Assembly (NCBI RefSeq): GCF_001552155.1
Contig: NZ_BCQQ01000032.1
Coordinates: forward strand, 1-59,649
Direction of reading: 5' to 3'
Length of the DNA stretch: 59,649 nucleotides
From: Actinomadura formosensis NBRC 14204
GTDB taxonomy: Bacteria > Actinomycetota > Actinomycetes > Streptosporangiales > Streptosporangiaceae
How positions within the stretch are numbered: position 1 is the stretch's first letter; each line of letters opens with the position of its first letter. Made by a program: the position numbers and the translations under genes. Under the pieces are notes generated by a model that had not been told where the DNA came from, searched no databases, and saw only the letters and a list, made by a program, of their open reading frames with translations. This document shows, one piece after another, positions 43,650 through 54,200 of the stretch.

Positions 43650-44953
43650 GCGGGCCGGCTCCGGGCGGGGCCGGCGAGCCGTCCGGCGGCGTCGAACAGC
43701 ACGCTCTCCGCGCCGCGCCGGGCGATGAGCTGCGCGCCGACGGGCAGGCCGCCGGCCGTCCCGGCGGGGACGCTCAGCGCGGGCAGCCCCAGCACGTTCC
43801 ACGGGAAGGTGAGGCTGACCAGCAGCGCCGTGAGCGGGCCCTGCGCGGCCTGCGTATCGCCGATCCTCGGCGCGGTGATCGGCATGGTCGGCATCGCCAG
43901 GTAGTCGTAGCGGTCCAGCAGTTCCGCGATCTCTCGCGCGAACCGTTCCCGCTCGCGCAGCGCCCGGACGAGACGCCACCCCGGCATGCGGGCGGACTCC
44001 TCCAGCCGCTTCAGGGTCACCGGCTGGTACCGGCCGGGTGCCTCCGCGACCCGTTCGGCGTGCACGTCGTACGCCTCGCTGAACTGGATCGCCAGGAACA
44101 CCTGCCGCAGCCCGGCGAAGTCGAGCCGCTCGGCGGGCGCGTCCGGGAACAGCGCCCGGACGGTCCGCGTCACCTCGGGGTCGGCGGCGGGCGGCTCGAT
44201 CCAGGCGACGCGGGCGTGCGGGGCGCCGTCGTCGGCCGGGGACGGGACGGCCCCGGCCGGCCCGGTCAGCGCCCGGTAGGCGGTCCGGCAGTCGGCGGCG
44301 GACCCGGCGAGGAGGCCCACGTGGTCGAGCGAACGCGACAGCGGGAACACGCCGCCGGCCGGGATGGCGCCGTAGGCGGGCTTGAACCCGGCGATCCCGC
44401 AGAACGCGGCCGGGATGCGCACCGACCCGCCGGTGTCGGTGCCGATCGCGAGCGGAACCGTCCCGGCGGCGACGGCGGCGGCGCTGCCGCTGCTGGATCC
44501 GCCCGGCATCCGCTCCCGGTCGCGGGGGTTGCGGACCGGCCCGGTCACCGACACGTCGCCGGTGGCGCCGAACGCGAACTCCTGCGTGCCGGTCTTGCCG
44601 ACGATCACCGCGCCCGCGTCGCGGAGCATCGTCACGCACTCCGCGTCCTTCTCGGCGACGTGCCCGTCGAAGTGCGCGGACCCCATCCCGGTCGGCAGGC
44701 CGCCGACGTCGATGATGTCCTTCACCGCGACGGGGATACCGTGCAGCGGGCCGCGGTCGATCCCGGACGCCAGTTCCCGGTCCGCCTGCTTCGCGGCGGC
44801 CTCGGCGCCCTGCGGGTCGAGGGTGACGAAGGCGTTCAGGTCCGGGTCGACCGACTCCAGGGCCCGCGCGAGGAGCCCCTGCGCCGTCTCCTCGCCCGAA
44901 CGCAGCGCGCCCCCGAGATCCGCCAGCGTCCGTCCGATGAAGAACCCGCGCAT
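43646..44953 (-). CDS. Amidase-signature hydrolase
   Basis: ATG 44953, with GGAGG five bases upstream, gives 435 residues. The triad motifs are in place: AVKDIIDVGGLPTGMGS (Lys about residue 60), MPGGSSSGSAAAVAAG (cis-Ser about 133) and GTDTGGSVRIPAAFCGIAG (Ser about 157). The active site reads DTGGS, the form usual in amidases and GatA. Gat partners are absent, so a free amide is the likely substrate. The C-terminal half (residues 250-435) is the usual variable lid. The stop overlaps the AAA+ gene stop by four bases, convergent. A second amidase at 16631 is only distantly alike. Confidence 0.88.
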   Translation of the reverse strand: MRGFFIGRTLADLGGALRSGEETAQGLLARALESVDPDLNAFVTLDPQGAEAAAKQADRELASGIDRGPLHGIPVAVKDIIDVGGLPTGMGSAHFDGHVAEKDAECVTMLRDAGAVIVGKTGTQEFAFGATGDVSVTGPVRNPRDRERMPGGSSSGSAAAVAAGTVPLAIGTDTGGSVRIPAAFCGIAGFKPAYGAIPAGGVFPLSRSLDHVGLLAGSAADCRTAYRALTGPAGAVPSPADDGAPHARVAWIEPPAADPEVTRTVRALFPDAPAERLDFAGLRQVFLAIQFSEAYDVHAERVAEAPGRYQPVTLKRLEESARMPGWRLVRALRERERFAREIAELLDRYDYLAMPTMPITAPRIGDTQAAQGPLTALLVSLTFPWNVLGLPALSVPAGTAGGLPVGAQLIARRGAESVLFDAAGRLAGPARSRPA

Positions 44954-45437
44954 ACCGCCTCCTGCCTGGTTGGCCCTACCGGTCTGGGTAGCACACCGGG
45001 CCCTCTCCACGGCAAATCCGATATTCCGGTCGTGGCGTTCCGTGCCTGATCCGTCGCTCTTCGTGGACCGTTCGTCGCAGACGTGCTACCGCTGAGCGAC
45101 CGTCCGCCCGGAGCCGTGAACCTACGCGCGAGTACGGGGGAGGCTGCAACGCACTCGGCCGTGACGTTCCCACCGGTTCTGCTGGGGGGCGAGGCGGAGC
45201 CCGCCGCCCGGCGCGGTGCCGCCTCTGTAATCGGTGACGTCCGCCCGCTCACCGCGGTGCCTTCGACGCCGGACGCCGGCGTCGAAGGCACCGCGCGACG
45301 CTTCGTTGATCACGCGGGGACTTTGGCCCCTGTGCGCAGGATCCCTCCCATGATGGGCTCTTCACGACGGTTGACGGCGCCGGAGCGGGGGACGTGATCC
45401 ATCTATGAGGCGGTACCGACACCGGGGGGAACGCGCC
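44954..45437. other. Long divergent intergenic region with perfect hairpin
   Basis: These 484 bases lie between the amidase and phosphoketolase starts. Apart from the perfect 19-bp inverted repeat at 45253-45295, I see no coding frame of normal codon use, no tRNA and no recognised riboswitch. It must hold the promoters of both genes. Confidence 0.6.
45253..45295. repeat. Perfect 19-bp inverted repeat with 5-base loop
   Basis: The arm at 45253-45271 (CGCGGTGCCTTCGACGCCG) is exactly complementary to 45277-45295, with GACGC between. The stem is longer and more perfect than the other hairpins in the window. It lies in a divergent intergenic region, not after a gene, so an ordinary terminator role is not expected from position. 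It could block read-through, act in an RNA leader of the phosphoketolase, or be the scar of an element. Confidence 0.75.
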
Positions 45438-47795
45438 ATGGCCGACTCCGTGATGTCCGATGACGAGGTGCGGGCGCTCGACGCGTACTGGAGAGCCGCC
45501 AACTACCTGTCCGTCGGGCAGATCTACCTGCTCGCGAACCCGCTGCTCCGCGAGCCGCTCTCGCGGCGGGACATCAAGCCGCGGCTGCTCGGGCACTGGG
45601 GCACCTCCCCCGGCCTGAACTTCTGCTACGCGCACCTCAACCGGACGATCAAGGCCCGCGACCTCGACATGATCTACATCATGGGGCCGGGGCACGGCGG
45701 TCCGGCGGCGGTCGCGAACGCGTGGCTGGAGGGCACCTACAGCGAGGTGTATCCGGAGGTCTCGCAGGACGCCGAGGGCATGCGCCGGCTGTTCCGGCAG
45801 TTCTCGTTCCCGGGCGGCATCCCGTCCCATGTCGCGCCGGAGACGCCCGGTTCGATCCATGAGGGCGGTGAGCTGGGGTATTCGCTGGCGCACGCGTTCG
45901 GGGCGGCGTTCGACAACCCCGGCCTGGTCGTCGCGTGCATCGTCGGGGACGGTGAGGCGGAGACCGGGCCCCTCGCGGCGAGCTGGCACTCCGACAAGTT
46001 CCTCGACCCGGTGAAGGACGGCGCCGTCCTGCCGATCCTGCACCTGAACGGCTACAAGATCGCGAACCCGACGGTGCTGGCGCGGATTCCCGAGGAGGAG
46101 CTCGTCCAGCTGTTCGACGGGTACGGATACCACCCGCTGCTGGTCAGCGGGGACGAACCGGAGTCCATGCACCGCAAGATGGCCGCCGCGCTCGACCAGG
46201 CGCTCGACGAGATCGCGGACATCCAGCGCGGCGCCCGGGAGGAGGGCGTGTCCGAGCGGCGCCGCTGGCCCATGATCATCCTGCGCTCCCCCAAGGGCTG
46301 GACCGGCCCGAAGGAGGTGGACGGGCTGCCGGTCGAGAACACCTGGCGGTCCCACCAGGTGCCGCTCGCGGGCGTCCGCGACGACCCCGGCCACCTCGCG
46401 CAACTGGAGCGGTGGCTGCTCTCCTACCGTCCGGACGAGCTGTTCGGCGAGGACGGGCGTCCCGTCGAGGCGCTGCGGGTCCTGGCTCCCGAGGGCGCGC
46501 GGCGGATGAGCGCCAACCCGCACGCGAACGGCGGGCTGCTGCTGAAGCCGCTCGCCCTGCCGGACTTCCGGGACTACGCCGTGCCCGTCGACAAGCCCGG
46601 CACGACGACCACCGAACCGACCCGCCGGCTGGGCACGTTCCTCCGCGACGTCGTGGCGGCCAACCCGTCCAACTTCCGCATCATGGGCGCGGACGAGACG
46701 GCGTCCAACCGGCTCGGCGACGTGTTCGAGGTGACCGACCGCGTCTTCACGGGCGAACGGCTGCCCACCGACGAGCACCAGGCCGCGTCCGGCCAGGTCA
46801 TGGAGGTGCTGAGCGAGCACCTGTGCCAGGGCTGGCTGGAGGGCTATCTCCTCACCGGGCGGCACGGGCTCTTCAACAGCTACGAGGCGTTCGTCCACAT
46901 CGTCGACTCCATGTTCGGCCAGCACGCCAAATGGCTGAAGGTGACCCGGCACCTGCCGTGGCGGCGGCCGATCGCCTCGCTGAACTACCTGCTGTCCTCG
47001 CACGTGTGGCGGCAGGACCACAACGGCTTCACCCACCAGGACCCCGGCTTCCTCGACGTCGTGATGAACAAGAAGTCGGAGATCATCCGGGTGTACCTGC
47101 CGCCGGACGCGAACACGCTGCTGTCGGTCGCCGACCACTGCCTGCGGTCCCGCGACCACATCAACGTGGTCGTCGCCGGGAAGCAGCCCGCGCTGAACTG
47201 GCTGCCGATGGACGCCGCGATCGCGCACTGCACCCGCGGCATCGGCATCTGGGAATGGGCGTCCACGGACGGCGGCGCCGATCCCGACGTCGTGCTGGCC
47301 TGCGCGGGCGACATCCCCACCCTGGAGACCCTCGCCGCCGTCGACCTGCTCCGCCGGTTCTTCCCCGACCTGCGCGTCCGGGTGGTGAACGTGGTCGACC
47401 TGATGCGGCTCCAGCCGTCCAGCGAACACCCGAACGGCCTGACGGACCGCGAGTACGACGCCCTGTTCACCACCGACCGGCCCGTCATCTTCGCGTTCCA
47501 CGGCTACCCGTACCTCGTCCACCGGCTCACCTACCGCCGCACCGGGCACCCCCTCCTGCACGTCCGCGGCTACAAGGAGGAGGGGACGACGACCACCCCG
47601 TTCGACATGGTCATGCTGAACGACCTCGACCGCTACCACCTGGTCATGGACGTCATCGACCGCGTCCCCTCCCTCGGCGGGCGCGTCGGCCACATCCGGC
47701 AGCGGATGGTGGACCAGCGCCTCGCCATGCGCACCTACACGCGCGAGCACGGCGAGGACGCCCCCGAGGTCAGCGACTGGACGTGGTCGTACTAG
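45438..47795 (+). CDS. xfp: Xylulose-5-phosphate/fructose-6-phosphate phosphoketolase
   Basis: This TPP enzyme splits xylulose 5-P or fructose 6-P with phosphate into acetyl-P and glyceraldehyde 3-P or erythrose 4-P. It has 785 residues from ATG 45438 ([20 protein letters not shown]). Diagnostic motifs include [19 protein letters not shown] (about residue 60), [39 protein letters not shown] (TPP-binding GDG) and [14 protein letters not shown]. It stands 16 bases before acetate kinase, forming an ATP-yielding unit in which acetyl-P goes directly to acetate. A weak GGGGGGAACG lies upstream as the ribosome site. Confidence 0.95.
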   Translation: MADSVMSDDEVRALDAYWRAANYLSVGQIYLLANPLLREPLSRRDIKPRLLGHWGTSPGLNFCYAHLNRTIKARDLDMIYIMGPGHGGPAAVANAWLEGTYSEVYPEVSQDAEGMRRLFRQFSFPGGIPSHVAPETPGSIHEGGELGYSLAHAFGAAFDNPGLVVACIVGDGEAETGPLAASWHSDKFLDPVKDGAVLPILHLNGYKIANPTVLARIPEEELVQLFDGYGYHPLLVSGDEPESMHRKMAAALDQALDEIADIQRGAREEGVSERRRWPMIILRSPKGWTGPKEVDGLPVENTWRSHQVPLAGVRDDPGHLAQLERWLLSYRPDELFGEDGRPVEALRVLAPEGARRMSANPHANGGLLLKPLALPDFRDYAVPVDKPGTTTTEPTRRLGTFLRDVVAANPSNFRIMGADETASNRLGDVFEVTDRVFTGERLPTDEHQAASGQVMEVLSEHLCQGWLEGYLLTGRHGLFNSYEAFVHIVDSMFGQHAKWLKVTRHLPWRRPIASLNYLLSSHVWRQDHNGFTHQDPGFLDVVMNKKSEIIRVYLPPDANTLLSVADHCLRSRDHINVVVAGKQPALNWLPMDAAIAHCTRGIGIWEWASTDGGADPDVVLACAGDIPTLETLAAVDLLRRFFPDLRVRVVNVVDLMRLQPSSEHPNGLTDREYDALFTTDRPVIFAFHGYPYLVHRLTYRRTGHPLLHVRGYKEEGTTTTPFDMVMLNDLDRYHLVMDVIDRVPSLGGRVGHIRQRMVDQRLAMRTYTREHGEDAPEVSDWTWSY

Positions 47796-47811
47796 GGAGG
47801 GAGCCGTACCG

Positions 47812-48879
47812 ATGCGGGTCCTCACGGTCAACCCGGGGTCGAGCAGCCTGAAGGTGAGCCTGCTCGACGCGGACGACACCGTCCTCGCGCGGGACTCCGG
47901 CCCGAGCCGGGAGACGGGGCCGATGGCCGCGGGCATGCCCCATCCGGACGCGATCGGTGTCCGCTTCGTCCATGGCGGCACGGATTTCACCACGCCCGTC
48001 CGCATCGACGCCAAGGTCGCCGAGCGGCTGCACGAGCTCGCCGACCTGGCGCCGCTGCACCAGCCGGCGTCCCTGCGGGCGCTGCAGGAGGTCACCTCGG
48101 CGCTGCCGGACGTCCCGGTGGTCGCGTGCTTCGACACCGCGTTCCACGCGACGCTGCCGCCCGCCGCCGCGACCTACGCGCTGCCCGCCGGATGGCGCGA
48201 GCGGTACGGCCTGCGCCGCTACGGCTTCCACGGCCTGTCGTTCTCCTACGCCACCCGGCGGGCGGGCGAGATGCTCGGCGCGGCCCCGTCCCGGATGGTG
48301 ATCTGCCACCTCGGCGCCGGCGCGTCCCTCTGCGCCGTCGCGGACGGCCGCTCCATCGACACGACGATGGGCTTCACCCCCCTCGAAGGGCTGGTCATGG
48401 CCTCCCGGGCGGGCAGCATCGACCCGGGCATCCCGCTGTGGCTGATCAGGCACGGCGTACCGCCGGACGAGGTGAACCGGGCGCTGGAACGCGAATCCGG
48501 GCTGCGCGGCCTCGCCGGCACCGGCGACATGCGCCGCATCCGGGAACTCGCCGAAGAGCGCGACGTCACCGCCCTCGCCGCACTGGACGTCTACCACCAC
48601 CGGCTTCGCGCCTGCGCCGCCGCCATGACCGCGTCCCTGGGCGGCCTGGACACCCTCGTCTTCACCGGCGGCATCGGCGAACACGACCCGTCCGTCCGGA
48701 TGCGCCTGGCGGAGGACCTGGCTTACCTGGGCGTCTCCATCGATCCCGGCCGCAACACGTCCGTGGACGGCGACGGCGACCTGACATCCGGCGGCGCGCC
48801 CGTCCGCACCCTGGTCATCACGGCCCGCGAAGACCTGGAAATAGCCGCCGGAGTCAGGCGGGCACTGAACTCTGGGTAA
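47812..48879 (+). CDS. ackA: Acetate kinase
   Basis: The 355-residue protein converts acetyl phosphate and ADP to acetate and ATP. The family start VLTVNPGSSSLKVSLLDADD and RYGFHGLSFSYATRRAGEML are seen. ATP-site motifs are HLGAGASLCAVADGRSIDTT and MGFTPLEGLVMASRAGSIDP. The C-terminal motif FTGGIGEHDPSVRM is present. It is somewhat shorter than the usual 400, mainly from a reduced N-terminal insert (residues 30-50). There is no pta gene beside it, which fits use with phosphoketolase rather than the Pta-Ack pathway. It is the second gene of the xfp operon. Confidence 0.95.
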   Translation: MRVLTVNPGSSSLKVSLLDADDTVLARDSGPSRETGPMAAGMPHPDAIGVRFVHGGTDFTTPVRIDAKVAERLHELADLAPLHQPASLRALQEVTSALPDVPVVACFDTAFHATLPPAAATYALPAGWRERYGLRRYGFHGLSFSYATRRAGEMLGAAPSRMVICHLGAGASLCAVADGRSIDTTMGFTPLEGLVMASRAGSIDPGIPLWLIRHGVPPDEVNRALERESGLRGLAGTGDMRRIRELAEERDVTALAALDVYHHRLRACAAAMTASLGGLDTLVFTGGIGEHDPSVRMRLAEDLAYLGVSIDPGRNTSVDGDGDLTSGGAPVRTLVITAREDLEIAAGVRRALNSG

Positions 48880-48994
48880 GAACATCCCCGAATGTCCGGA
48901 CGCATGTGCCGCACTTCCGGGAAGCCTCTGAAAGGCCGGCGCGCTCCCCGACGAGGGTTTTGCAAAGGGCTGCCGACCACGTGTTTTGAGTGAT

Positions 48995-49024
48995 TTGATC
49001 AGTTTTTACGATTCCTGGCATACT
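48995..49024 (+). promoter_or_regulatory. Promoter candidate for the dimethylformamidase-like gene
   Basis: TTGATC (48995-49000), an 18-base spacer and CATACT (49019-49024) stand in an AT-rich patch about 70 bases before the GTG 49097. It is the clearest vegetative-type promoter in this part. Confidence 0.45.
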
Positions 49025-49096
49025 CATGCGGGAATTAGCGGCGGTGGCAGTCGATCACGCGGTAAAGCGGCAGTCGGTTTACGGGGGGAGATTGTC

Positions 49097-50615
49097 GTGA
49101 AAAGTCGCGTGCGCCGGGTGGCGGCCGTACTCGTTCCCATGCTCGTTCTGGTCGCGGCGTGCTCGCCCGCGTCCGGTCAGCGGGACGCGAAGCGGCCGGT
49201 GGCCGCCAAGACGGCCGGCGCCGCCGTGCGGAAGAGCGAGAACGAGCAGCCGGGGACGCCGGGGTGGCGGATCCGGCACAAGGGCGCCGAGCACGAGATC
49301 GTGGGATACGCCGACCACGTGAGCGTGCTGCCGGGCGGGAGTTTCCGGCTGTTCGTGTCCACGACGACGCCCGGCTTCACCGCCGAGGCGTTCCGGATGG
49401 GCTGGTACGGGGGCGCGCAGGCGCGGAGCGTGTGGCGGTCCGAGCGGCAGCCGGGAGTCCGGCAGGCGCCCGCCAAGGTCGAGCAGAGGACGCGGACGGT
49501 GTCGGCGGCGTGGCGGCCGTCGATGACGGTGTCCACGGCCGGGTGGCCGGCGGGAAGCTATCTGATCCGGCTGACCGCCGCGACGGGGGCGCAGCGGTTC
49601 GTGCCGATCACCGTCCGGTCGCCCGGTGCGCAGGGACGCGTGGTCGTGCTGAACGCGACCACCACCTGGCAGGCGTACAACATGTGGGGCGGCTACGACC
49701 TGTACAAGGGGCCGTCGGGCGGGCTGAACGACCGGGCCACCGCGGTCAGCTTCGACCGGCCCCTACGACGGGAACGGCGCGGGCAAGTTCCTGGCGTACG
49801 AGCAGCCCGCGATCGCGCTGGCGGAGAAGCTCGGCGTGCCGCTGGCGTACGCGACCGACAACGACCTGCACGCCGACCCCCGCCTGCTGGACGGGGCCCG
49901 CGGGCTGCTGACCCTGGGGCATGACGAGTACTGGTCGTCCGCCATGCGGGAGCACGCCACGCAGGCCCGCGCCAGGGGGGTCAACATCGCGTTCCTCGGC
50001 GCCAACGCGGTGAACCGGCACATCCGGTTCCAGAGCACGGCGCTGGGGGCCGACCGGCTGGTGGTCTGCTACAAGGACGCCGGGTCCGATCCGATGTCCG
50101 GGAAGAACCCGGCCGAGTCCACGCAGGACTGGCGGCTGCCGCCGATGCCGCGGCCCGAGAGCGACCTCATCGGCATCCAGTACGTGTGCTTTCCGGCGGA
50201 GGGGGCCTTCACCGTCCACCGGCCGGACTTCTGGCTGTTCCGGGGCACCGGGGTGCGGAAGGGGACGCGGTTCCCGGGTGTCATCGGGCCGGAGGCGGAC
50301 GCGCTCAACCGCGGCGGGCCCACGCCGTCCACCCTGGAGATCGTCGCGCACTCCCCGATCGCGTGCGGGAACGGGGCGGCCGGCGCGGACGCCTCGTACT
50401 ACACCGTCAGGAGCGGGGCGGGCGTGTTCGCCACCGGGACCATGCGCTGGGTGTGCTCCATGCGCGGCCCCTCCTGCGGGCACGGGGTCACCGAGGCGGG
50501 ACGCAGGTTCGTCACCCAGGTGAGTTCGACGCTCATCACGGCCATGGCGGCCGGGCCGCTCGGGAACCGTTATCCGTCCCGTCCCAACCACGGGGAGTTC
50601 ACCGGCACGCCGTGA
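49097..50615 (+). pseudogene. Secreted N,N-dimethylformamidase-like protein, frameshifted
   Basis: GTG 49097 follows GGGGGGAG with good spacing and starts a lipoprotein signal peptide (VAAVLVPMLVLVAAC, Cys about residue 22). The N-terminal domain has a carbohydrate-binding-like beta fold (YADHVSVLPGGSFRLFVSTT). Then NATTTWQAYNMWGGYDLYKG leads into the C-terminal domain seen in the large subunit of N,N-dimethylformamidase. At 49760-49763 a run of four C's shifts the frame; with three C's the protein reads FDRPYDGNGAGKFLAYEQPA and continues to HGEFTGTP, 505 residues. So it is either a recently broken gene or a one-base assembly error. The enzymatic function is not proven; homologues in soil actinobacteria are mostly uncharacterised. 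Confidence 0.7.
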
Positions 50616-51098
50616 TCACGTGGCGCGGGCGCGTTTCTCCTCGTCCTCCAGGAGGGGGCCCAGGCGGAACGGGACCTGGTGGGTCAGGACGATCGAGGTG
50701 GTGCTCCGCCGGACGCCGGGACAGGCCAGGATCGAGTCGATCACCTCGTGCAGCTGCTTGCCGTTCGGGGCGACGGCCCGCACCAGCAGATCGCCCTGCC
50801 CGGTGATGCCGAGGACCTCCAGGACCCGCGGGATCTTCGCGAGCGCGAGGGCCGCTTCGCGCAGCCGGCCCTGCGCCACCTCCAGCGTCACGAACGCGGT
50901 CAGCTCGAAACCGATCGCACCGAGATCGACCTCCCGGCCGCGGTGCCCGATGACGCCCTCGCGTTCGAGGCGCTCGACGCGCGCGTGCGCGGTGTTGCGG
51001 GCGATGCCGAGCTTGGCGGCCAGTTCGGTGACGCCGATGCGCGGCTGCTCCACCAGGCGGCGCAGGATCTGCAGGTCGAGGAGGGTGGTACGCGTCAC
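50616..51098 (-). CDS. Lrp/AsnC-family regulator
   Basis: GTG 51098 gives 160 residues. The N-terminal winged helix (TTLLDLQILRRLVEQPRIGV, then TELAAKLGIARNTAHARVER) is followed by the RAM effector domain (AVAPNGKQLHEVIDSILACPGVRRSTT). An earlier TTG at 51149 would put the start inside the palindrome at 51133-51149, so it is unlikely. It diverges from the indolepyruvate oxidoreductase gene and most probably controls it, sensing an aromatic or branched amino acid. It is one of the smaller Lrp proteins and binds as a dimer or octamer. Confidence 0.9.
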   Translation of the reverse strand: MTRTTLLDLQILRRLVEQPRIGVTELAAKLGIARNTAHARVERLEREGVIGHRGREVDLGAIGFELTAFVTLEVAQGRLREAALALAKIPRVLEVLGITGQGDLLVRAVAPNGKQLHEVIDSILACPGVRRSTTSIVLTHQVPFRLGPLLEDEEKRARAT

Positions 51099-51132
51099 AA
51101 TGCTCAGCTCCGCCGGGTAACTCGTTTCTGAC

Positions 51133-51149
51133 TTGAGCAATCCGCTCAA
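51133..51149. promoter_or_regulatory. TTGAGC-N5-GCTCAA operator (Lrp type)
   Basis: Perfect six-base arms with a five-base spacer lie 35 bases upstream of the Lrp start and about 50 bases before the oxidoreductase start. A weaker half-matching copy (TTGCACTCCGCTCAG, 51166-51180) stands 33 bases on. Lrp regulators bind such paired sites to control divergent genes. Confidence 0.7.
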
Positions 51150-51200
51150 TTATCGACCCGGCATCTTGCACTCCGCTCAGCGAGACGGGTCAATGCAGGC

Positions 51201-54200
51201 ATGAGCACCACCTCTTCCTCCCCGCTGCGTGACCGGCTGGAACTGGAGCGCGGCCGGATCGCGCTCGGCGGCGTGCACGCGCTCGTCCGGCTGCTGCTCG
51301 ACCAGCGGCGGGCGGACGCGCGGCGCGGCTGGAGGACCGCCGGGTTCGTGTCCGGGTACCGGGGGTCGCCGCTCGGCGGCCTCGACCAGCAGCTGATGCG
51401 GGACGCGAAACTGCTGGAGGACAGCGGCATCCGGTTCGTGCCGGGCGTGAACGAGGAGCTGGCGGCGACGGCGGTGTACGGGTCGCAGCTCGTCGACCAT
51501 CTGCCGGGGCCGCGCTACCAGGGCGTCTTCGGCCTCTGGTACGGCAAGGCGCCCGGCGTGGACCGGTCGCTCGACGCGTTCAAGCACGCCAACTGGCTCG
51601 GCACGTCCGAGCGGGGCGGGGTCCTCGCGGTGGTGGGCGACGACCCGTCCTGCAAGTCGTCCACGCTGCCGTCGGCGACGGAGGGCGCGCTCGCCGAGGC
51701 GTTCATGCCGGTGCTGGTCCCGGCGTCGGTCGGGGACGTGCTGCGGCTCGGACGGCACGGGTTCGAGATGTCCCGGTTCAGCGGTGCCTGGACCGGTTTC
51801 AAGGTCGTGACCGATGTCGCCGACTCGCACGAGATCGTGGCCGCCGAGCCCGTGCCCGACCCCGTCCTCCCCGAGTTCGGCTGGCGCGGGCGCCCGTGGA
51901 AACCGACCCGCAGGCCGGGCGTCGACCTGAAGGGCACGACGGCCCTGGAGGGCGAGGTCCTGCACGGGCGGCTGCGGGCGGCCGCGGCGTACGCCGCAGC
52001 GAACGGCCTCGACCGGATCGAGGGGGCGGCCGGGGACGCGGCGATCGGGCTCGTCGCGGCCGGGCGCACCTACCTGGAACTGCGCGAGGCACTCGACCGG
52101 CTCGGGCTGGACGACGAGGCGCTGGCCCGCCGCGGTGTCCGGCTGCTGCGCCTCGCCCTGATCCACCCCCTGGACGCGGGACGGGTGAAGGAGTTCGCGC
52201 GGGGCCTGCGCGAGATCGTCGTCGTGGAGGACAAGCGCGCGTTCATCGAGGCGCAGATCCGGGACGTCCTCTACGACCAGCCGGAACGTCCCGCCGTGTA
52301 CGGCAAGACCGGGCCCGGTGGCGCCGATCTCGTCCCGCCCGACGGGGGCCTGGACGCGGACCGCATCACCCGGGCCCTCGCCGGGCTCCTCGCCGACCGG
52401 GTCGGCGAGGAGCACCTCGACCTGCGCGACCCCGTGCTGCGGCCCCGCAAGCCGCGGATCAACCTGCTCACGTCCGCGCGCACCCCGTACTTCTGCTCCG
52501 GGTGCCCGCACAACCGGTCGACGGTCGTCCCGGACGGGTCGATCGCGGCGAGCGGCATCGGCTGCCACGTCATGACCGTGTTCACCGGCCGCAGCATCGG
52601 CACCACGCAGATGGGCGGCGAGGGCGCGATGTGGGTCGGCGCGGCGCCGTTCAGCGACACCGGGCACATGTTCCAGAACCTCGGCGACGGGACGTTCTTC
52701 CACTCGGGCAGCCTCGCCGTCCGGCAGGCCGTCGCGGCCGGCACCCACATCACCTTCAAGATCCTCTACAACGCGGCCGTCGCGATGACCGGCGGGCAGC
52801 ACGCCGACGGCGGCTCCGACCCGGCCGCGATCACCCGGATGCTGCACGCCGAGGGCGTCGCGAAGATCGTCGTGGTGGCGGACGACCCGTCCCGCTATCC
52901 GCGCGGCACCGGCTGGGCGCCCGGCGTCCGCGTCCGGCACCGCGACGACCTCGACGCCGTCCAGCGGGAGCTGCGGGAGATCCCCGGCGTGACCGTGCTG
53001 CTGTACGACCAGGCGTGCGCGGCGGAGACGCGGCGCAAGCGCAAGCGCGGGCTCGTCCCCGACCCGCGGACCCGCGTGCTGATCAACGAGGCGGTCTGCG
53101 AGGGCTGCGGCGACTGCGGCGTGAAGTCGAACTGCCTCAGCGTCGAGCCCGTCGAGACCGAGTTCGGCCGCAAGACGCAGATCAACCAGACGTCCTGCAA
53201 CAAGGACTACTCCTGCGTGGACGGCGACTGCCCCTCCTTCCTCACCGTGGTCCCGGGCGGGCGGAAGGCGCGGCCGTCACTGCCGGAGATCGGTGAACTG
53301 GACGATCCCGAAACCCGCCCCGGCTCGGCGGACATCCTGCTCGTCGGCATCGGCGGAACCGGCGTCGTCACCGTCAACCAGGTCCTCGCGACCGCGGCGC
53401 TCATCGACGGGCGGCACGCCCGCGCACTCGACCAGACCGGGCTGAGCCAGAAGGCCGGCGCGGTCGTGTCGCACCTGCGGATCGGGGACACCGACCGGGA
53501 CCGTCCGGGCATGGTCGGCGCGGGCGGCGCCGACGCCTACCTGGTGTTCGACTCGCTCGCCGGGACGGCGGAGCCGAACCTGCGGCGCTGCGCGCCCGGC
53601 CGGACCGCCGCGGTAGTGTCGACCAGCGAGGTCCCCACCGGGCAGATGATCACCGACACGGCGGCGTCGCTGCCGCCGAGCGCGGCACTGGTACGGCAGA
53701 TCGCCGACCGGACCGACGGGGACCGCCTCGTCGCCCTCGACGCCCTCGCGCTCGCCGAACGCTGGTTCGGGAGCACGACCACCGCCAACTTCGTCGTGGT
53801 CGGCGCCGCGTACCAGGCGGGGCTGCTGCCGCTGCCGGCGAAGGCGATCGAGGAGGCGCTCGCGCTGAACGGCGTCCAGGTGGAGCAGAACGTGCAGGCG
53901 TTCCGGGCGGGGCGGCGGCTCGTCCTCGAACCGGGGTGGGCCGCCGAGCCCGCCGTGGCCGCACGGGTCACCGGAAGGCCCCTGGACGCGACCGCGCCGG
54001 CCGCGATGAGCCTGGTCGAGGCGGCGGACGCGGCCGGCGAACTGGCCCGCGTGCTGCGGATCCGCGTCCCCGACCTCGCCGCCTACCAGGACCTCGCGCT
54101 CGCCAAGCGGTACCTGGACGCCGTCCTGCGCGTCGCCCGCGCCGAGCGCGCGGCCGGGATCGGGGGGCAGCGGCTCGCGGTCGCCGTCGCGCGCAACCTG

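Noticed and set aside
40977..44639. Open frame of about 1200 codons antisense to the AAA+ gene and running through the amidase
   Set aside because: Same high-GC shadow effect; the AAA+ motifs and the amidase triad lie in the other frames.
45100..45240. Possible cobalamin riboswitch on the minus strand of the divergent region
   Set aside because: A few box-like bits (GTGGGAA, GCAGCC) are present, but the conserved core order is not, and no B12-related gene is adjacent.
51098..51149. TTG 51149 as the Lrp start
   Set aside because: The codon is part of the perfect operator palindrome, and the added 17 residues are not Lrp-like.
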